A DNA stretch of 64,000 nucleotides from Dioscorea cayenensis subsp. rotundata (GCF_009730915.1 NC_052480.1:1984001-2048000), one strand, 5' to 3'; shown: positions 25,124-37,912, counted from the stretch's first letter. Notes: generated by a model from the letters alone, not told the origin. Program-made: numbers and translations.

Positions 25124-26258
25124 TAAGATAATCTAGGTCAACATGCTGGAGTTGTAAGCTTAGCTTCATTTGCAGAAGTCACATAATATGAGAACAGATT
25201 CGAATAAATAAAATCAAGAACGCTGGAAGTTACGCTGTTTCTTTTGTCACTAGTGACTGTAAATAGTTGCTTATATTTCTCTACTTATCCAGCTCAAGCT
25301 CTGTAAAGTAGTTTTCCTTTTATTATAAAAATATTTTAAAAAAAACCCCTACTCATCTCATCTGAATTTTATCACTTTCTTGTTATATGCATCCCTTGCA
25401 TGATAAGTACAGTTCTCTCTCTGTGCTCAGGTTTTTTCTTTGAAGGGAATAAAAAGAAAACAAAATTACAGCATTAATCTATTTCTTTAGCCTTCTTAAG
25501 ATATTAATGACTCGATGTGATAAAAGACGATAGAATATATCGTTTGGGAGCTAATACGATAGGATAGTTTTATTCTATTGACATATTTTATCTGATGAGA
25601 AAGAGTAGGATAGGATGAGATAAAAAAATTAATTATTATTTTTATTATTTTTTCGCCTTTTTACTTGGGTTGAAAGATTTCTCCTTTGCTTGAACAAAGT
25701 TCTTTTTCATTTAAATTTCTTCTTTGATTATATCTTATTTTTAATTTTTAGTTTGATGATTTTTTTCTCTTAAGCTGAGATCTATTTATTTTGCAACATA
25801 TATGAATTTGAGGTTATTTTTTTCTTGCAATTTTTAGTATATTTGTGAGTATTGATAATTTAATAAAACTTAAGTAAATCATTAATTAAAGAAAGAGTGA
25901 AAAAAATATCTATTTTAAAAAGAAATACATAATTATATTATAAGAGATAATTTTGTCCATTTCTAATACAATTTATATCATATAAATATATCCATATTTT
26001 TTTCTACTTTTATCTAGTCTTCGTATTCTATCTGTCTTTTTATTTTTGTTCACCAAACGGTCAGAAGTATATTATAAACAAAATAATTTTAATTTACATA
26101 TGATAGTACTCAAAAACTCATAAACGTTCAGGAGCGCCACTTTATATATATATATATATATATAACTGGTAAACAAGGATGAAGAAAAACCATATATATA
26201 TTGTTTTCCCGGTTTTAAAAACTAAGTTAACTGTAATAACTGTCTTCTCTCTGCCACC
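25124..26258. other. 3' UTR and AT-rich spacer, possible decayed MITE
   Basis: After the UBX 3' UTR the DNA is AT-rich. A stretch from about 25540 (CGTTTGGGAGC) to 26060 (CACCAAACGG) has loosely inverted ends of the kind seen in old hAT/PIF-type MITEs. The match is short and I could not find a target duplication. A (TA)n run lies just before 26160. Confidence 0.35.
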
Positions 26259-28037
26259 ATGCAACACATAAAACCAGTTCTTTTGAACCTTCTCCATGAA
26301 CCAACCTCCATAAGCTCCAAATCCTTCAACCAAATCCATGCACTGCTTCTCACTTCCTCCATCTCCATTGATTACTCACTCTCCCTCAACCTCTCTCAAC
26401 TCCTTGCTTCTTCCTCCCCTCCTTCCCTCGCCTACCAAGCCTTCAAGCATCTCCATCACCATCATCACCATCACCATCACCAACCAACTCCATTTCTCTT
26501 CAACACTTTGATCTCAAGCTATGCGAGAACTACAACCCCTTTGTCGGCTTTTCTTGTTTATAGGTTCATGCTGAGGGATGGGTTTCGCCCTGATAAGTAT
26601 ACATTCCCTGTTGTATTGAAATCTTGCATGAGGTTTTCTGGGATTGGAGAAGCTAGACAGGTTCATGGAGCTATTGTGAAGATGGGTTTTGCATGGCATC
26701 TTCATGCATTGAATGCTTTGGTTCATGTTTATGGTTTGTGTGGTGAGTTTGATAATGCAGGCAACTTGTTTGATGAAATGCCGCTGAGAGATGTGGTCTC
26801 TTGGACTGGTTTGGTTTCTGTGTATGTAAAAGCTGGGTTTTTTCGAGAAGCTTTGGCTTTGTTTGGTTTGATGGATGTTGAGCCAAATGGGGCGACTCTG
26901 GTGAGTGTGTTTGTTGCTTGTGGGCGATTGGGGGAGTTGAAATTGGGGAGGAGGATTCACGGGTTGATTTTAAAACGGGAAGCTGGGATCAGTGTTGTTG
27001 AAGGGAATGCTTTGATGGATATGTATGTGAAGTGTGAGCATTTGGATGAGGCAAAGCGGGTTTTCGAACGGCTTCCTCAGAGGGACATTGTTTCATGGAC
27101 GAGTATTATTAGTGGTTTGGCTCAATGTAAGCGGCCGAAGGATGCATTAGAGGTTTTTCATGCCATGCAGGGTGAAGGATTGGAGCCTGACAAGGTCACT
27201 CTTTCTAGTGTTCTCTCTGCTTGTGCGAGTTTGGGAGCGTTGGACACTGGGAGTTGGGTATGTGAGTACATTGAGCGGAAGGGCCTTGAGTGGGATGTAC
27301 ATATAGGTACCTCCATGGTAGACATGTACGCAAAGTGTGGGTGCCTTGAATTGGCGTTGCAAACCTTCCGTAAGATGCCTCACAAGAATGTTTCATCGTG
27401 GAATGCGTTGATAGGAGGCCTAGCCTTGCATGGACATGGTAGTGATGCCCTTTATTATTTTGATTTGCTGATAAGATCAGGTATAAAGCCAAATGACGTG
27501 ACAGTTGTGGCTGTCCTTAGTGCTTGCTCGCACTCAGGTTATGTGGAAGAAGGTCGTCATCATTTTAAATCCATGAGTGAAATTTACCAACTAGCTCCCA
27601 AGATAGAACACTATGGATGCATGGTCGATTTGCTCGGCAGAGCAGGACTAATAACAGAAGCTTATGAACTTATTAGGGTGATGCCATTGAGAGCGGATGT
27701 TCGTATATGGGGTGCAATGTTGAGTGCTTGCAAAGCTCATGGAAACGTAGAGCTCTCTCAGCAAATTTTGGGGCGGCTTCTTGAACTGGAGTCTTGTGAC
27801 AGCGGGGTGTATGTGCTCCTTTCTAACATATTTGCTAACAGTGACCGATGGGGGGATGTAACAAGGATGAGGAAATTGATGAGGGATATGGGAATAAAGA
27901 AAGAACCCGGGTCTAGTGTCATAGAAGTCAATGGGAAGGCCCATGAGTTCTTGGTTGGGGAGATAGACCATCCTGATAAAGAAGAGATTTTGTTGCTGTT
28001 GGATGTACTTGCGAAACAAGTGCAGTTGGATATATGA
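26259..28037 (+). CDS. Pentatricopeptide repeat protein, PLS class with E-type end
   Basis: A single uninterrupted reading frame of 592 residues, as usual for plant PPR genes. The start is in a strong context (CCACCATGC). After an N-terminal leader with a nine-residue His run (about residues 68-78), PPR motifs run through most of the protein, for example VVSWTGLVSVYVKAG, GNALMDMYVKCEHLDEAKRVF, DIVSWTSIISGLAQCKR and SWNALIGGLALHGHGSDALYYF. It ends with the E/E+ block (DVRIWGAMLSACKAHGN, YVLLSNIFANSDRWGDVTRMRKLM, KKEPGSSVIEVNG) and stops before any DYW deaminase domain. Such proteins bind organellar RNA and guide C-to-U editing, usually recruiting a deaminase in trans. I recall strong similarity to Arabidopsis At4g38010. 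The target RNA cannot be read from here. Confidence 0.92.
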   Translation: MQHIKPVLLNLLHEPTSISSKSFNQIHALLLTSSISIDYSLSLNLSQLLASSSPPSLAYQAFKHLHHHHHHHHHQPTPFLFNTLISSYARTTTPLSAFLVYRFMLRDGFRPDKYTFPVVLKSCMRFSGIGEARQVHGAIVKMGFAWHLHALNALVHVYGLCGEFDNAGNLFDEMPLRDVVSWTGLVSVYVKAGFFREALALFGLMDVEPNGATLVSVFVACGRLGELKLGRRIHGLILKREAGISVVEGNALMDMYVKCEHLDEAKRVFERLPQRDIVSWTSIISGLAQCKRPKDALEVFHAMQGEGLEPDKVTLSSVLSACASLGALDTGSWVCEYIERKGLEWDVHIGTSMVDMYAKCGCLELALQTFRKMPHKNVSSWNALIGGLALHGHGSDALYYFDLLIRSGIKPNDVTVVAVLSACSHSGYVEEGRHHFKSMSEIYQLAPKIEHYGCMVDLLGRAGLITEAYELIRVMPLRADVRIWGAMLSACKAHGNVELSQQILGRLLELESCDSGVYVLLSNIFANSDRWGDVTRMRKLMRDMGIKKEPGSSVIEVNGKAHEFLVGEIDHPDKEEILLLLDVLAKQVQLDI

Positions 28038-29159
28038 TTTATTCTCGAAAAATTCTCTATTTATTCATTATTTTCGCTAAATTCGTCATTGACATGCAAA
28101 TCACTGGCGTATGAATTTACTGCAACTCGATAAGAAACATCAGCTTATGCACAGAAGGGACTTACGGACCACCACCAAGACTACTTTCGAGGTGAAGTTG
28201 AAATCTTATGAGGTCCTTATAAAAGTAATCTTTCTATTCTTTTCTTTTTCTCAAATTTTCCGAGGAAGAGGTAATATAATTCATGAAGTTTGGTTTGTTT
28301 TTTTTTGGTATGCATATTGTATCATGAAGTGATAATTCACTCTGTTTTGCTGAATTTGCATGGTAAATTATTATCTCTAGAACATGGTTGTTGAAATGTG
28401 GTGCTATGATTGTCTTCGTATTGCTGTTCATTTAATACATCTAAACATTTCCTTAGAAAGTTCTCGCAGGTGGTGAAGCTGTATTGATGCCGGCTTGGAT
28501 ATTGCAATATTTGAAAGCAAATGTAAGTATCTATTGTTCAAATTTAACACAAGTTGATTGACTTTTGCTTTTGCTTATCCTTTTAAAAGACTTCATATTG
28601 GAATTGTGCCTATGACTATTCATTCCTTCATGCATAATTGCCACTTGTCATATGGTTTTTCTTGTAGACTTTTTGAACCGTATCAGAATATAGTCAAATT
28701 GCATTGCATAGACTTGATAACGTGCCTTTTTTTCCTTTATTAGATATCAGTTCAGCATTAGCACTTATTTCACTTGCTCATAATGTATTTATTCAGGACT
28801 TTGGACTACAATGAGAATATAGTCAAAAGTGCGGCATAGCTTGATATGCCTGGAATAATTTTGGCATATTAGAAAAGTCGAAGAAGATAAAGGAAGGGAG
28901 ATTCTAACAAACTTGCGCAAACAGAGCAAACATAAGATACATATGAACCACGCAATGTCAAGTGAGTAGATTCTCAACGACGTCGTTGGACAACTTACGT
29001 CAAGAATCAGGCCCATCCACTTACCATGTGGTACCTGTCGAGCAAAGAAAAGCCCAAGTTTAGTTCAACTATTATCAATCAATCAATCTATCTATCGATA
29101 TCTGATTTATTTTTTATTCCTCGTGACAGGAAATTCATTCGTATTCTTTATTGTTGTTT
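28038..29159. other. Spacer between convergent PPR and FT-like genes
   Basis: Contains the 3' UTRs of both genes and AT-rich DNA. A 14-bp perfect palindrome CAACGACGTCGTTG lies at about 28975-28988. No credible ORF is present. Confidence 0.5.
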
Positions 29160-30505
29160 CTATATGAATGAAGTTGATTCGACTCGCCTTCTACCACCGC
29201 ACCCATTCTCTCTCTGACAATTGAAGTACATTGCAGCTACCGGTGATCCCAGGTTGTAAAGTGCCGAGAAATCTCTAGTGTTGAAGTTCTGCCGCCACCC
29301 TGGCGCATAAATGGTTTGTCGAACATCTTGTCGAAACAGAACAAACACAAGACGATGAATACCAGCTATCGGTCGGGGGCTCTCATAGCTGACTACTTCA
29401 TTTCCTAGGACAAAAATTACTGTTAGATCACATCAAAATGGATGAAAATTTAGATGTGAAGTCACTTACCAAACCTTGCATCTGTTGATTCTGGGATGTC
29501 TGTAACCAACCTGAATGACAATTCAAAGGACAATGAGAGGTTGTCATTGACATTTTGAAATTAAAAATAGGAACCACAACTTTTTGTTATCCTCTTAGAC
29601 TTTTCTGTACTTTTGTTTAAGTGGCATAAACAGGAAGAATAAGTTTTCATGAAATGAAAAAGGAGAGAATAAACTAAAACTTGAGATAGAAGAGTACATT
29701 GAATCTTAAACAAAAAACAACATAATAATGTGAATGCATGTCCATCAAAAGATAGCTCAAAAGACTTACCAATGGAGGTGCTCTCTTTCTGTAGGGTTGC
29801 TAGGGCTTGGAGCATCAGGATCCACCATAACCTTAACAACATTTAGATCAACTAATTTTGTCATTATACACATGTATGTAAGTGAACAATCTAAGCTGCA
29901 ACAAACCCTAATTTTAATTGTTAAATGCAAACCAAACAACTCTATTGATACATACAAAGCTCTGATACCATGTTAAATGCAAACCAAATAGCTCTACTGA
30001 TACATACAAAGTTCTGATGTAATGTTAAATATAAACTAAATATATTATTTGAATCCACTTCAACTAATAAATTTAAACTCGTATGTGTTCAAATCCATTT
30101 AAATTTGTTTTAGATGATTTAACAAATGACCAAAGCTCAAACAAAACCCTTACTCAAACTCTACGCCCAATTATATATATATATATATATATGAAGACTC
30201 ATATGAAGACTTGGAGTCAGGGTTTTAGATAAAATTAATTAAACAAGATGAGCTGAAACAAAAACCCTAACACTCACTAAGAGTCATAAGCTAGCTATAG
30301 TAGTACTTACAAGAGTGTAAAGCCTCCTCATATCAGAGCCAAAAATCTCAACCCTAGGCTCACTGGCCACTGCTGAAGGCCTGAGCTCAGAACCATTTGT
30401 GATCTCCTTGTTATTGTATATCACCTTCAATGTAGCAGACTTAACAAATGGGTCCACTACATCACCAATTACACCACCAACCAACAATGGCTCTCTCTGA
30501 TCCAT
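29160..30505 (-). CDS. FT: FLOWERING LOCUS T-like PEBP protein with a TFL1-type histidine
   Basis: Four minus-strand exons, 30505-30311, 29831-29770, 29510-29470 and 29404-29160, encode 180 residues. Exons 2 and 3 are 62 and 41 bp, the diagnostic sizes of FT/TFL1 genes. The protein starts [20 protein letters not shown] and keeps the ligand-pocket motifs DPDAPSPS and GIHR. The external loop is FT-like ([19 protein letters not shown]132, G135, W136 and Q138 match FT Y134, G137, W138 and Q140), as is the LYN triad. However, residue 83, aligned with FT Tyr85, is His (EREHLHW), the residue found in TFL1. FT proteins move as florigen and bind FD/14-3-3. Whether this copy promotes or represses flowering cannot be told from the sequence. 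I chose the ATG at 30505 over an in-frame one four codons upstream because of protein length. Confidence 0.93.
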
Positions 30506-31358
30506 GTTCCTCCACATTCTTAAGGAGCACTACTTCTCTTCTTCTATATTGTTTACAAGTTTTAAGTCCAAGTGTACCTATATACATATATATAGATAGA
30601 TAGATAGATAGATAGATAGGTAGTAGAATATTTTTCTTGACTATAGTCATTGGAATCTATTCATCTTTTGTTGAACTTTCTTAGTTTTACTTGTAAGTAG
30701 GAATCAGTGAAAAAGATAAGAACCTTTTCTCACTCACACACCAACACAAATATAACCTTTGAGCCTTCTGAAGGGTATGGCCAACTTGACATGCAACTTG
30801 CAAAGCTCAAAGGGTGAATCAAATCTTAAGTAGGTACCTTCCATCTTTATATATATTTCCAAGATTTTGGAACCTTGAATGATATACATAGAAACAGTGG
30901 TAATCTTTTGACTTGGTTTTTCTAAGTGAGGAGAATGAGAAGTAGTGGATGAGTCATTGAGTAGAGCAAGGAAGAACTTTCATTAGTTAAGAGAGGATGA
31001 CATATCATCCAATGGATATATGATATATGAGAATCATGAACAAACCCTTAAACTTGGTTCATTTATCTTGCATTAGATTTGATTGTTCTCTTTTTGGTTC
31101 ATTTAATTAAAGTATCAGGTACCATACTTTGCATGCAAGTCTAGGACTAGAGGTGGCAAATAAAGATGATTCATTATATATTTAAACATATGGCCTAATT
31201 TAAAGTTGTCTTATTTTAACTGCATTACATCAGAGTTTCTGAGAATATGTTTTTCTTTTTATCCTTATGCTGTAAATCATATCAATCGGTTTATATTTTT
31301 CATTTTATAGCATATTAGCATAATAATGTGCTCATAAAGACGAAATGCTGGCACCAAA

Positions 31359-31417
<59 letters not shown>

Positions 31418-31418
31418 T

Positions 31419-31499
31419 ACAGCCAAATAACTTCTATATTAAAACATTAGACTATATATATATATATTACAGCCAAATAACTTTCTATATTAAAACATT

Positions 31500-31518
<19 letters not shown>
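31419..31518. repeat. 50-bp tandem duplication between (TA)n tracts
   Basis: Two adjacent copies of ACAGCCAAATAAC...CATTAGACTATATA start at 31419 and 31469 and differ by one inserted T. They are bounded by (TA)n runs on both sides. Confidence 0.8.
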
Positions 31519-31536
<18 letters not shown>

Positions 31537-32306
31537 GAGGCTAGCGTCATGGGACAGGCAAGTATGATTTTGTATCACCAGTTATAGTGGCTTTAATAGA
31601 CTCCTAGAGATTAATTAACTTTTCTAGACGTCACAGGGGACGATTAGAGTTTTATCATGTACATGTTTAAAAAATATTTCATGAACCAAACTGAGTTAAT
31701 AAATCTCCACTATCATGTAAGTTTGGAGAGGAGAAAAATGATAGGTGACCTTTAAACAGCGAATAAACAATAATGCTATCATATTTATACAGTATTCTAT
31801 ACATTATATATTGTATAATATATAGTACTAAAACAGTGTTGTCGATCGAGAGATTTGACTCTGACTTTGCCCATTCACCATTTTTATAATATTTCATTAC
31901 ACTATATCATTCATATTCGAATATATATATATCTATATATGAGGAGGAAATTAACTCGACTGGACGTCAGTGAGAACATCCGTGATGCTCATAAAGATAG
32001 TAAAAGCCGATTAGGGTTATGGGTTAGTTGGGACCGATTTGATTAGTTTTAAATGATTTATTGTTTATTTCATTTGTTTGATGTAAAAAGCTAGATATGT
32101 TCAGCCATCTTATACTAAATTGATCAAAACGCTTTTAATCAAAAATTACTACGCATCCCATTTTTATCATCTGTTACATTATTTATTATAGATTAACGTG
32201 ATACAGTTCATGAAATAGTAGTTTGAACTGCATGAATTAAAAAATCCAACGGTTGATATCAACCGTGCATAGATTTTAAATCTACGAATGTTGGTAGATG
32301 ATTCAA

Positions 32307-32358
<52 letters not shown>

Positions 32359-32733
32359 GGTCCATTTTAAAAGGGGGAAGAGAAAAGAAAAAATTCTAAG
32401 TAATTTAAATAATAAATTATAATTAATTTATTTATGAAAAATTATATTAATAAATCAAAGAACCAAGAAAAATATTTAAATTTGACCTTCTAAATTTCTT
32501 TATTTATTAATTGATTAATTAATTAATTTATAAAATGCTAATGATTTAATTTAAAATTTGTATAAATAATCCAATTTATTCACAACCTCAAAGCTAGTCT
32601 TTGTCCTTATTTAAAATTCGGGTTCGGGTCTTCTTCCAGCTCTTTGCCCGACCCGTTAACAACCCAATTTGGCAAAAATTTAAATTTAAATTAATTTTAA
32701 ATTTAAAAAAAAAAGAAATAAGAGAAATAAAGG

Positions 32734-32747
32734 TGACGTGGACGTCA
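32734..32747. promoter_or_regulatory. Double TGACGT site (TGACGTGGACGTCA) upstream of the kinase gene
   Basis: An inverted pair of TGACGT half-sites with a 2-bp centre, about 130 bp before the likely leader exon. TGACGTGG is also the core described for plant bZIP unfolded-protein-response elements. The motif is seen; its use is inference. Confidence 0.4.
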
Positions 32748-32869
32748 GGCTTTATACGCGCTTCGCTGGCGTTACCGACTACCGAGTGAAATAAATAAAT
32801 TAAATATTAATTAAATATTAAAATAAATAAATTAATTAAAATTAAAATTAAAAATTAAAAAAATCCTTT

Positions 32870-32997
32870 TGTCTTTCCTCTTTTCCCACCGCCCTCTCCG
32901 CGTCCTCTTCTTCCCCCTTTCGCTCTCTCTCCCTACAAATCCCAACCCTAATCCAAGAATTTTTTCCATTTCTTCCGCAATTCCCAGGTATGATCCC
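32870..32997 (+). other. Probable non-coding first exon (5' UTR) of the PTI1-like kinase gene
   Basis: CT-rich, GC-richer leader ending TTCCCAG at 32997 before a GTATGA donor. A CAG acceptor ends at 33999, before the short UTR stretch that leads to the ATG at 34072. There could be further leader exons between. Limits are approximate. Confidence 0.45.
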
Positions 32998-34071
32998 TCC
33001 TTCCTCGCCCTTTTCTTCAATTCCTTAACCCTACTTTTTTGTTTTCATAATCGTTTTGATCGATCGAGTCGCAAAAGTTACGTTTTTTTTTTTAAATCCG
33101 TCTTCTGTGGATTCTTGATATGATTATTGGTGAATTTTTGTTTTTGGTTATATAATTGAGGTATTGGATTAGGATGGCATCAAAGGTCGCGTGGGTTTGC
33201 GAGAATCCCCGCGGGATCCGGCGATTTGGTGTGGCTTTGGCCTCGAAAGCGACCTTCGAACCAGATTTCTTGATTGTTTTTTGTGTTTTTATTACTGGCG
33301 GCTGTGGATTCTAATTCTTTGGTTACGATTATGATTTATTTCCTCTTCTTTTTCTTGAAGAACTATTGTTTTCTTTGGCTGCTTTTTGGCGTGATTAATT
33401 TGTTATATTTCAAAGGGAGATGCAGATGATCATCTTGGAAAGCGATGTGCTTCTATGAAAAGAAGCTCTCTTTCTTGGAAATTTTCTGAGAATATTTTGT
33501 GTTCTTGTTAATCCCGAAAATCTGCGAGCTTTATTCTGTATCTAGATTTAGTAAAGAGATTATATTAGTAGTTTATATGTGGGATTTGGATAATTTTTGT
33601 TATTCTCTTCCCACCTGCCGTATTTATGAATGGAATTTAATCTGACTGGATGCCGGAATTGTTGACATGAATGAATTAAACTTGAAATTACACGCCCATG
33701 CATATATAAATGGACACATTTCTGTAAAGGTGGAATATATTGTTGTTGCACAATTGGTAGTGACAAAGCAGGAAGATGGCAAGTGTTAGGTTTTCTGGTA
33801 TGTATTACTTGTTCTTTTTATTGACCAAACATGTATTTTTAATGTCTTGTCTTACATGTATATATTCGCAGGGAATTTTCATCGGGAATGTTTCTCTTAT
33901 ACATGCTTATTCCACTTGCCATTTCCAATCATCAATTACTGTGTTGTTGCGTCTATGCGTTTTCTTAGTCTTGTAATGGACCACTTTATGGTTGTGCAGG
34001 TTATTACACCATCCTGGGTTTTGCATTCAAGATACTGTTGAGAAATATTATACTGTATAACAGAGGATAAG

Positions 34072-37000
34072 ATGCGTCGTTGGCTATGCTGTGCTGGTCA
34101 TATAGATGAGCCCAAACAATCCCTTGATAATGAACCAAAATACCCAAAGAGCCATCCAGATGGTATGTTCTCTTTCTTTACCTATTATTAAAAGAAGAAA
34201 AAATTATGGCATTTAAAGCAAAACCATGGGCTTGATGGCACATGTAGCTGAAGAGATATGACAGGATCTGGAGTTGAATTTATCTATTTCAAAATTATGA
34301 CCTCTATAATTGAATATAAAATAAAAAGTAAAAGAGTGAACATATCTATTCATTCTTCTTTAGTAACAGATGGAAAGTTCATCATTATTTCTTGACAAAA
34401 ACCTTTGGATGCTAATAGTAAATTGTGTACAATTCCATAGTAAATGAAAGATTTTGGCATTATGCTGGTTTGAGTTTGATGCAATGGAATAATGCTCTGT
34501 AATAATCTGTAATAGCACCCTGAAAAATGTGATCTTTAATTATCTTAACTTGCTACTTTGAAAAATGTTGCCCCATACTTCCTCAGATTTACCTGTGATT
34601 TCATATAGGTGCATGGTTTGACTCCTAATTGCACATTTGGCACATATACCTTATAAGTTTATAAATTTTATCTAATTGAAGTTTTCTTTTCCACCATTGA
34701 GGCATGGTTTCTTGGGTGTTAACCCTCTCTCTGAAGATTTTATCTTTTTGGATGTGTTATTGTTTATATAAACTGTTCAATAGACTTCTGTACCTCTTTT
34801 GTTGTTCCTTCTGTATTCAATTTGAGTTTGAGGTGATTAATAAAGCACAACTTATTTGACAAGTTGCTTCAGACTTTGAGAAGATCAGGAAGTCTCTGTT
34901 GATGAGCTGACTCATTTGTCATGGGCTTCTCATCGGAGGAAATATATGGATGGATATGCTTTGACAATTTAAAGTGTTTGATGCACCTCAAATAATCCGA
35001 AATTTTTTAGGACTGGAGTTGTAATATTCTAAAGCTTCTCCAAGTCAGCCTTCTTGCTACCACATTCTTCTTGATACCTATTTTGAAGAGTAACAATTTA
35101 TCAAATGATATTGAGGATTCTTATGATATTGTAATTGGGATTATCTTAGGCTTTTGGGTTTCTTCTGTGCTTTCTATACCTCGGAAGAGTTATAATCTTG
35201 GATTCCCCTTGTGCATAAGGAGTTTCATATTTTGTTTACCTTTCCGAATCGAACAAAAAGAATGGGTCATTTTTGTGGAGTCACTTAACATTAATTTTTG
35301 TTTCCTCTTATGCGGATATCTGTTTGTGAAAACTTCAGTAGATCTTTATTTATTATTATTATTCTCAATGGACTAAAACTAGAAGTTCTAACTTCACCAT
35401 CAATTGTCAAAGTGGATCTACCAAATTAATTCATAAATGATGTTTTCATATCACACATTGAATCTCTGAGTGTAGTAAGGCATTACTGATGTTGCTCTTT
35501 GTTCTATGTGGTCAAGGGGTACAAAAAGGCTCAAAACTTCCATCTGCAGCCAAAAATGAACCTCCAAAGGCACCACCTCCTATTGAAGTGCCTGCATTGT
35601 CTTTGGATGAACTGAAGGAAAAGACGGATAATTTTAGCTCAAAATCCTTGGTTGGTGAAGGCTCTTATGGGAGAGTATATTATGCGGTTTTAGAAGAAGG
35701 GAAGCAGGTGGCCATAAAAAAGCTTGATGCATCATCGGAACCGGAACCCAATACTGAGTTTCTGACTCAGGTACCCTGGGCTGTGACTTTATAAATATAT
35801 TCCTTATATTTTGTCAGATCATGGATAGGTTTTGGACTAAACGTGAGTGCCCTTTATGGTCTTTATTCAGGTGTCAATGGTCTCAAGATTAAAGCATGAT
35901 AATTTTGTTGAACTGCTGGGTTACTCTGTTGAAGGAAACATGAGGCTATTGGCTTATGAGTTTGCCACGATGGGCTCTCTACATGATGTTTTGCATGGTT
36001 AATATGATGCTTGCCATTTTTGTTCCATAGTTTTGTTATTTTTCCACAATAATATATTGTCATATGTTATTTTTGTTTTAAGCTGTCATAACCTTTACTT
36101 GTTTGTATGCTTGTTTATTTGGTGAAACTGCAGGTAGGAAAGGAGTGCAAGGTGCACAACCTGGACCTGTACTCAGCTGGATGCAGCGTGTGAGGATTGC
36201 CATTGATGCTGCAAAAGGGTTAGAGTACCTTCATGAGAAGGTTCAACCTTCGATAATACATAGAGATATCAGGTCAAGCAATGTTCTTTTATTTGAGGAC
36301 TTCAAAGCAAAGATTGCAGACTTCAATCTTTCAAATCAGGCTCCTGACATGGCTGCTCGTCTCCATTCAACTCGAGTATTGGGAACTTTCGGTTACCATG
36401 CGCCAGAGTAAGTATAATTTAGATTCCAGTACTATTTATATCCTTTTTTCCCGGATGTGGTAATTTGTTATTCCATAGTTTTGTTTTTCTTTGGTTGTAA
36501 GCAATGTGTAGCTGCTGTCAAATTACTAATTTTCTTTCCCTAGCTAATGCTACATTATAAGCAGAGAAATAGTACTGCAACGCTTTGTTTTCACCTATCC
36601 GCTTTAAATACCTGAAATGATATGTCAACCTGAATTTTTGTGTCTTTCTTTTAATAATTTATATAGGACCACAATATCTCATCTGTGTTGCCTTGCTGTC
36701 CAAATTTTTGCTTCTCTTGGTTTTGTCAAGCATGTGTGTAGACAATACTAAAGCTGGAGAATACCTTATGTTCAAAGAATTGAGTGAATACAAACCATGC
36801 CATGGTTGTGTGGAGTTAAATCTTTTGAAAGGCAATCAAGACCTATATTGATTTAGAAGTTGTCTAGCTTCCTCTTTTTGCTGCAACAACATACTTAGTT
36901 TCGCAATGTTTTAAACTTGAGTGCAGATATGCGATGACTGGTCAGCTGACACAGAAAAGTGATGTCTATAGCTTTGGTGTCGTTCTTTTGGAGCTGCTAA

Positions 37001-37912
37001 CAGGCAGGAAACCAGTGGACCATACAATGCCTAGAGGCCAGCAGAGCTTAGTCACTTGGGTGAGTTCAACAGCAGATGTTCCTGTTTATTTACCCCTTTT
37101 TTTAATTTATATATAATTGACGGTAGGATTATAGTTTTTTTATGAAATTAATTTAGGGAGTGCCTTCTATCTGCCTATAGTCACATAATATGATATGTCA
37201 CATGAGATGCCAGCTTATGTGTGTTGTTGATCTTCATTGCTCGGAAAAGAGAGCAGCTCATAGGTGCTCATTTTCTATGGCATGCCTTGCAATTGAAGTG
37301 TATATTGCTTGACAACTAAGTGTTTAATGATTAAATGATTGCTCCTATTGGAAAAGATAAAACCTATGAGAACTTTATAGCCCAAGGGACACCAGTGTTT
37401 GATCAGCATGCACAAATGAATGATTTTGCTGGAGGACATTTATTAATTGACATTTGTTTTTCAAAATAGGATAGGTAAAAAGCAATATTATCAATTGAAG
37501 TAGTGAGGCCTTTTATGATATCAACTGTCACATTTATCCAACTTATTTTTTTTTTATATTTTTTAAATTTAATTAGGCAACTCCAAGACTGAGTGAGGAC
37601 AAGGTCAAACAATGTGTAGATCCAAGGCTGAAGGGAGAATATCCGCCGAAAGGGGTTGCAAAGGTCCTTCTTGCATACCATCTTATTTGATGTCTTCTTT
37701 CTTTCATCCTTCCCTTCTTTCCTTTCCCTGGTGATCAATGACAAATTTATTATCTTTCCTCGTAACAGCTCGCAGCAGTGGCAGCTCTCTGTGTCCAATA
37801 CGAATCCGAGTTCAGGCCGAATATGAGCATTGTCGTCAAGGCTCTCACACCTCTTCTTTCACAACCGAAGCCTGCTCCACCCGCCGAGGCTCCCTCTCCT
37901 ACTGAACTCTAA
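34072..37912 (+). CDS. PTI1: PTI1-like receptor-like cytoplasmic kinase
   Basis: Seven coding exons: 34072-34162, 35517-35770, 35871-35997, 36134-36407, 36927-37059, 37577-37663 and 37769-37912, making 369 residues in frame. The N-terminus MRRWLCCAG carries a CC pair suited to S-acylation and membrane anchoring. The Pro-rich linker ends [18 protein letters not shown]. The kinase domain has GEGSYGRV, catalytic Lys98 in VAIKK, HRDIR at 200-204, DFN at 220-222 in place of DFG, and [14 protein letters not shown]. In this family HRDIR and DF(N/D) are usual. PTI1-like proteins are Ser/Thr kinases acting below immune and oxidative-signal (OXI1/AGC) kinases. The tail [15 protein letters not shown] is Pro-rich. 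Nothing is missing relative to family length. Confidence 0.93.

Larger units (their letters stand above)
30506..32870. other. FT-like upstream region and repeat-rich spacer
   Basis: A (TAGA)n run at about 30592-30620 and TATA-like sequence at about 30578-30594 lie just upstream of the FT-like ATG. Further on are a (TA)n run of about 55 bp (31360-31416), a 50-bp tandem duplication (31419-31518) and another (TA)n run at about 32323-32354. A palindromic CGGTTGATATCAACCG lies near 32250. No gene is seen. Confidence 0.5.

Noticed and set aside
25540-26060. Possible MITE with CGTTTGG / CCAAACGG ends
   Set aside because: The inverted ends match over only about 8 bases, and no target duplication or internal symmetry could be found, so it was mentioned only as a possibility in the spacer entry.
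26514-28019. Minus-strand open frames opposite the PPR gene
   Set aside because: Shadows of an intronless, strongly coding plus-strand gene; no domains of their own.
34072-37912. DFN in place of DFG and HRDIR in place of HRDVK in the kinase, at first taken as a sign of a dead kinase
   Set aside because: Both changes are usual in the PTI1-like family, whose members include active kinases, and the catalytic Lys and HRD Asp are present.
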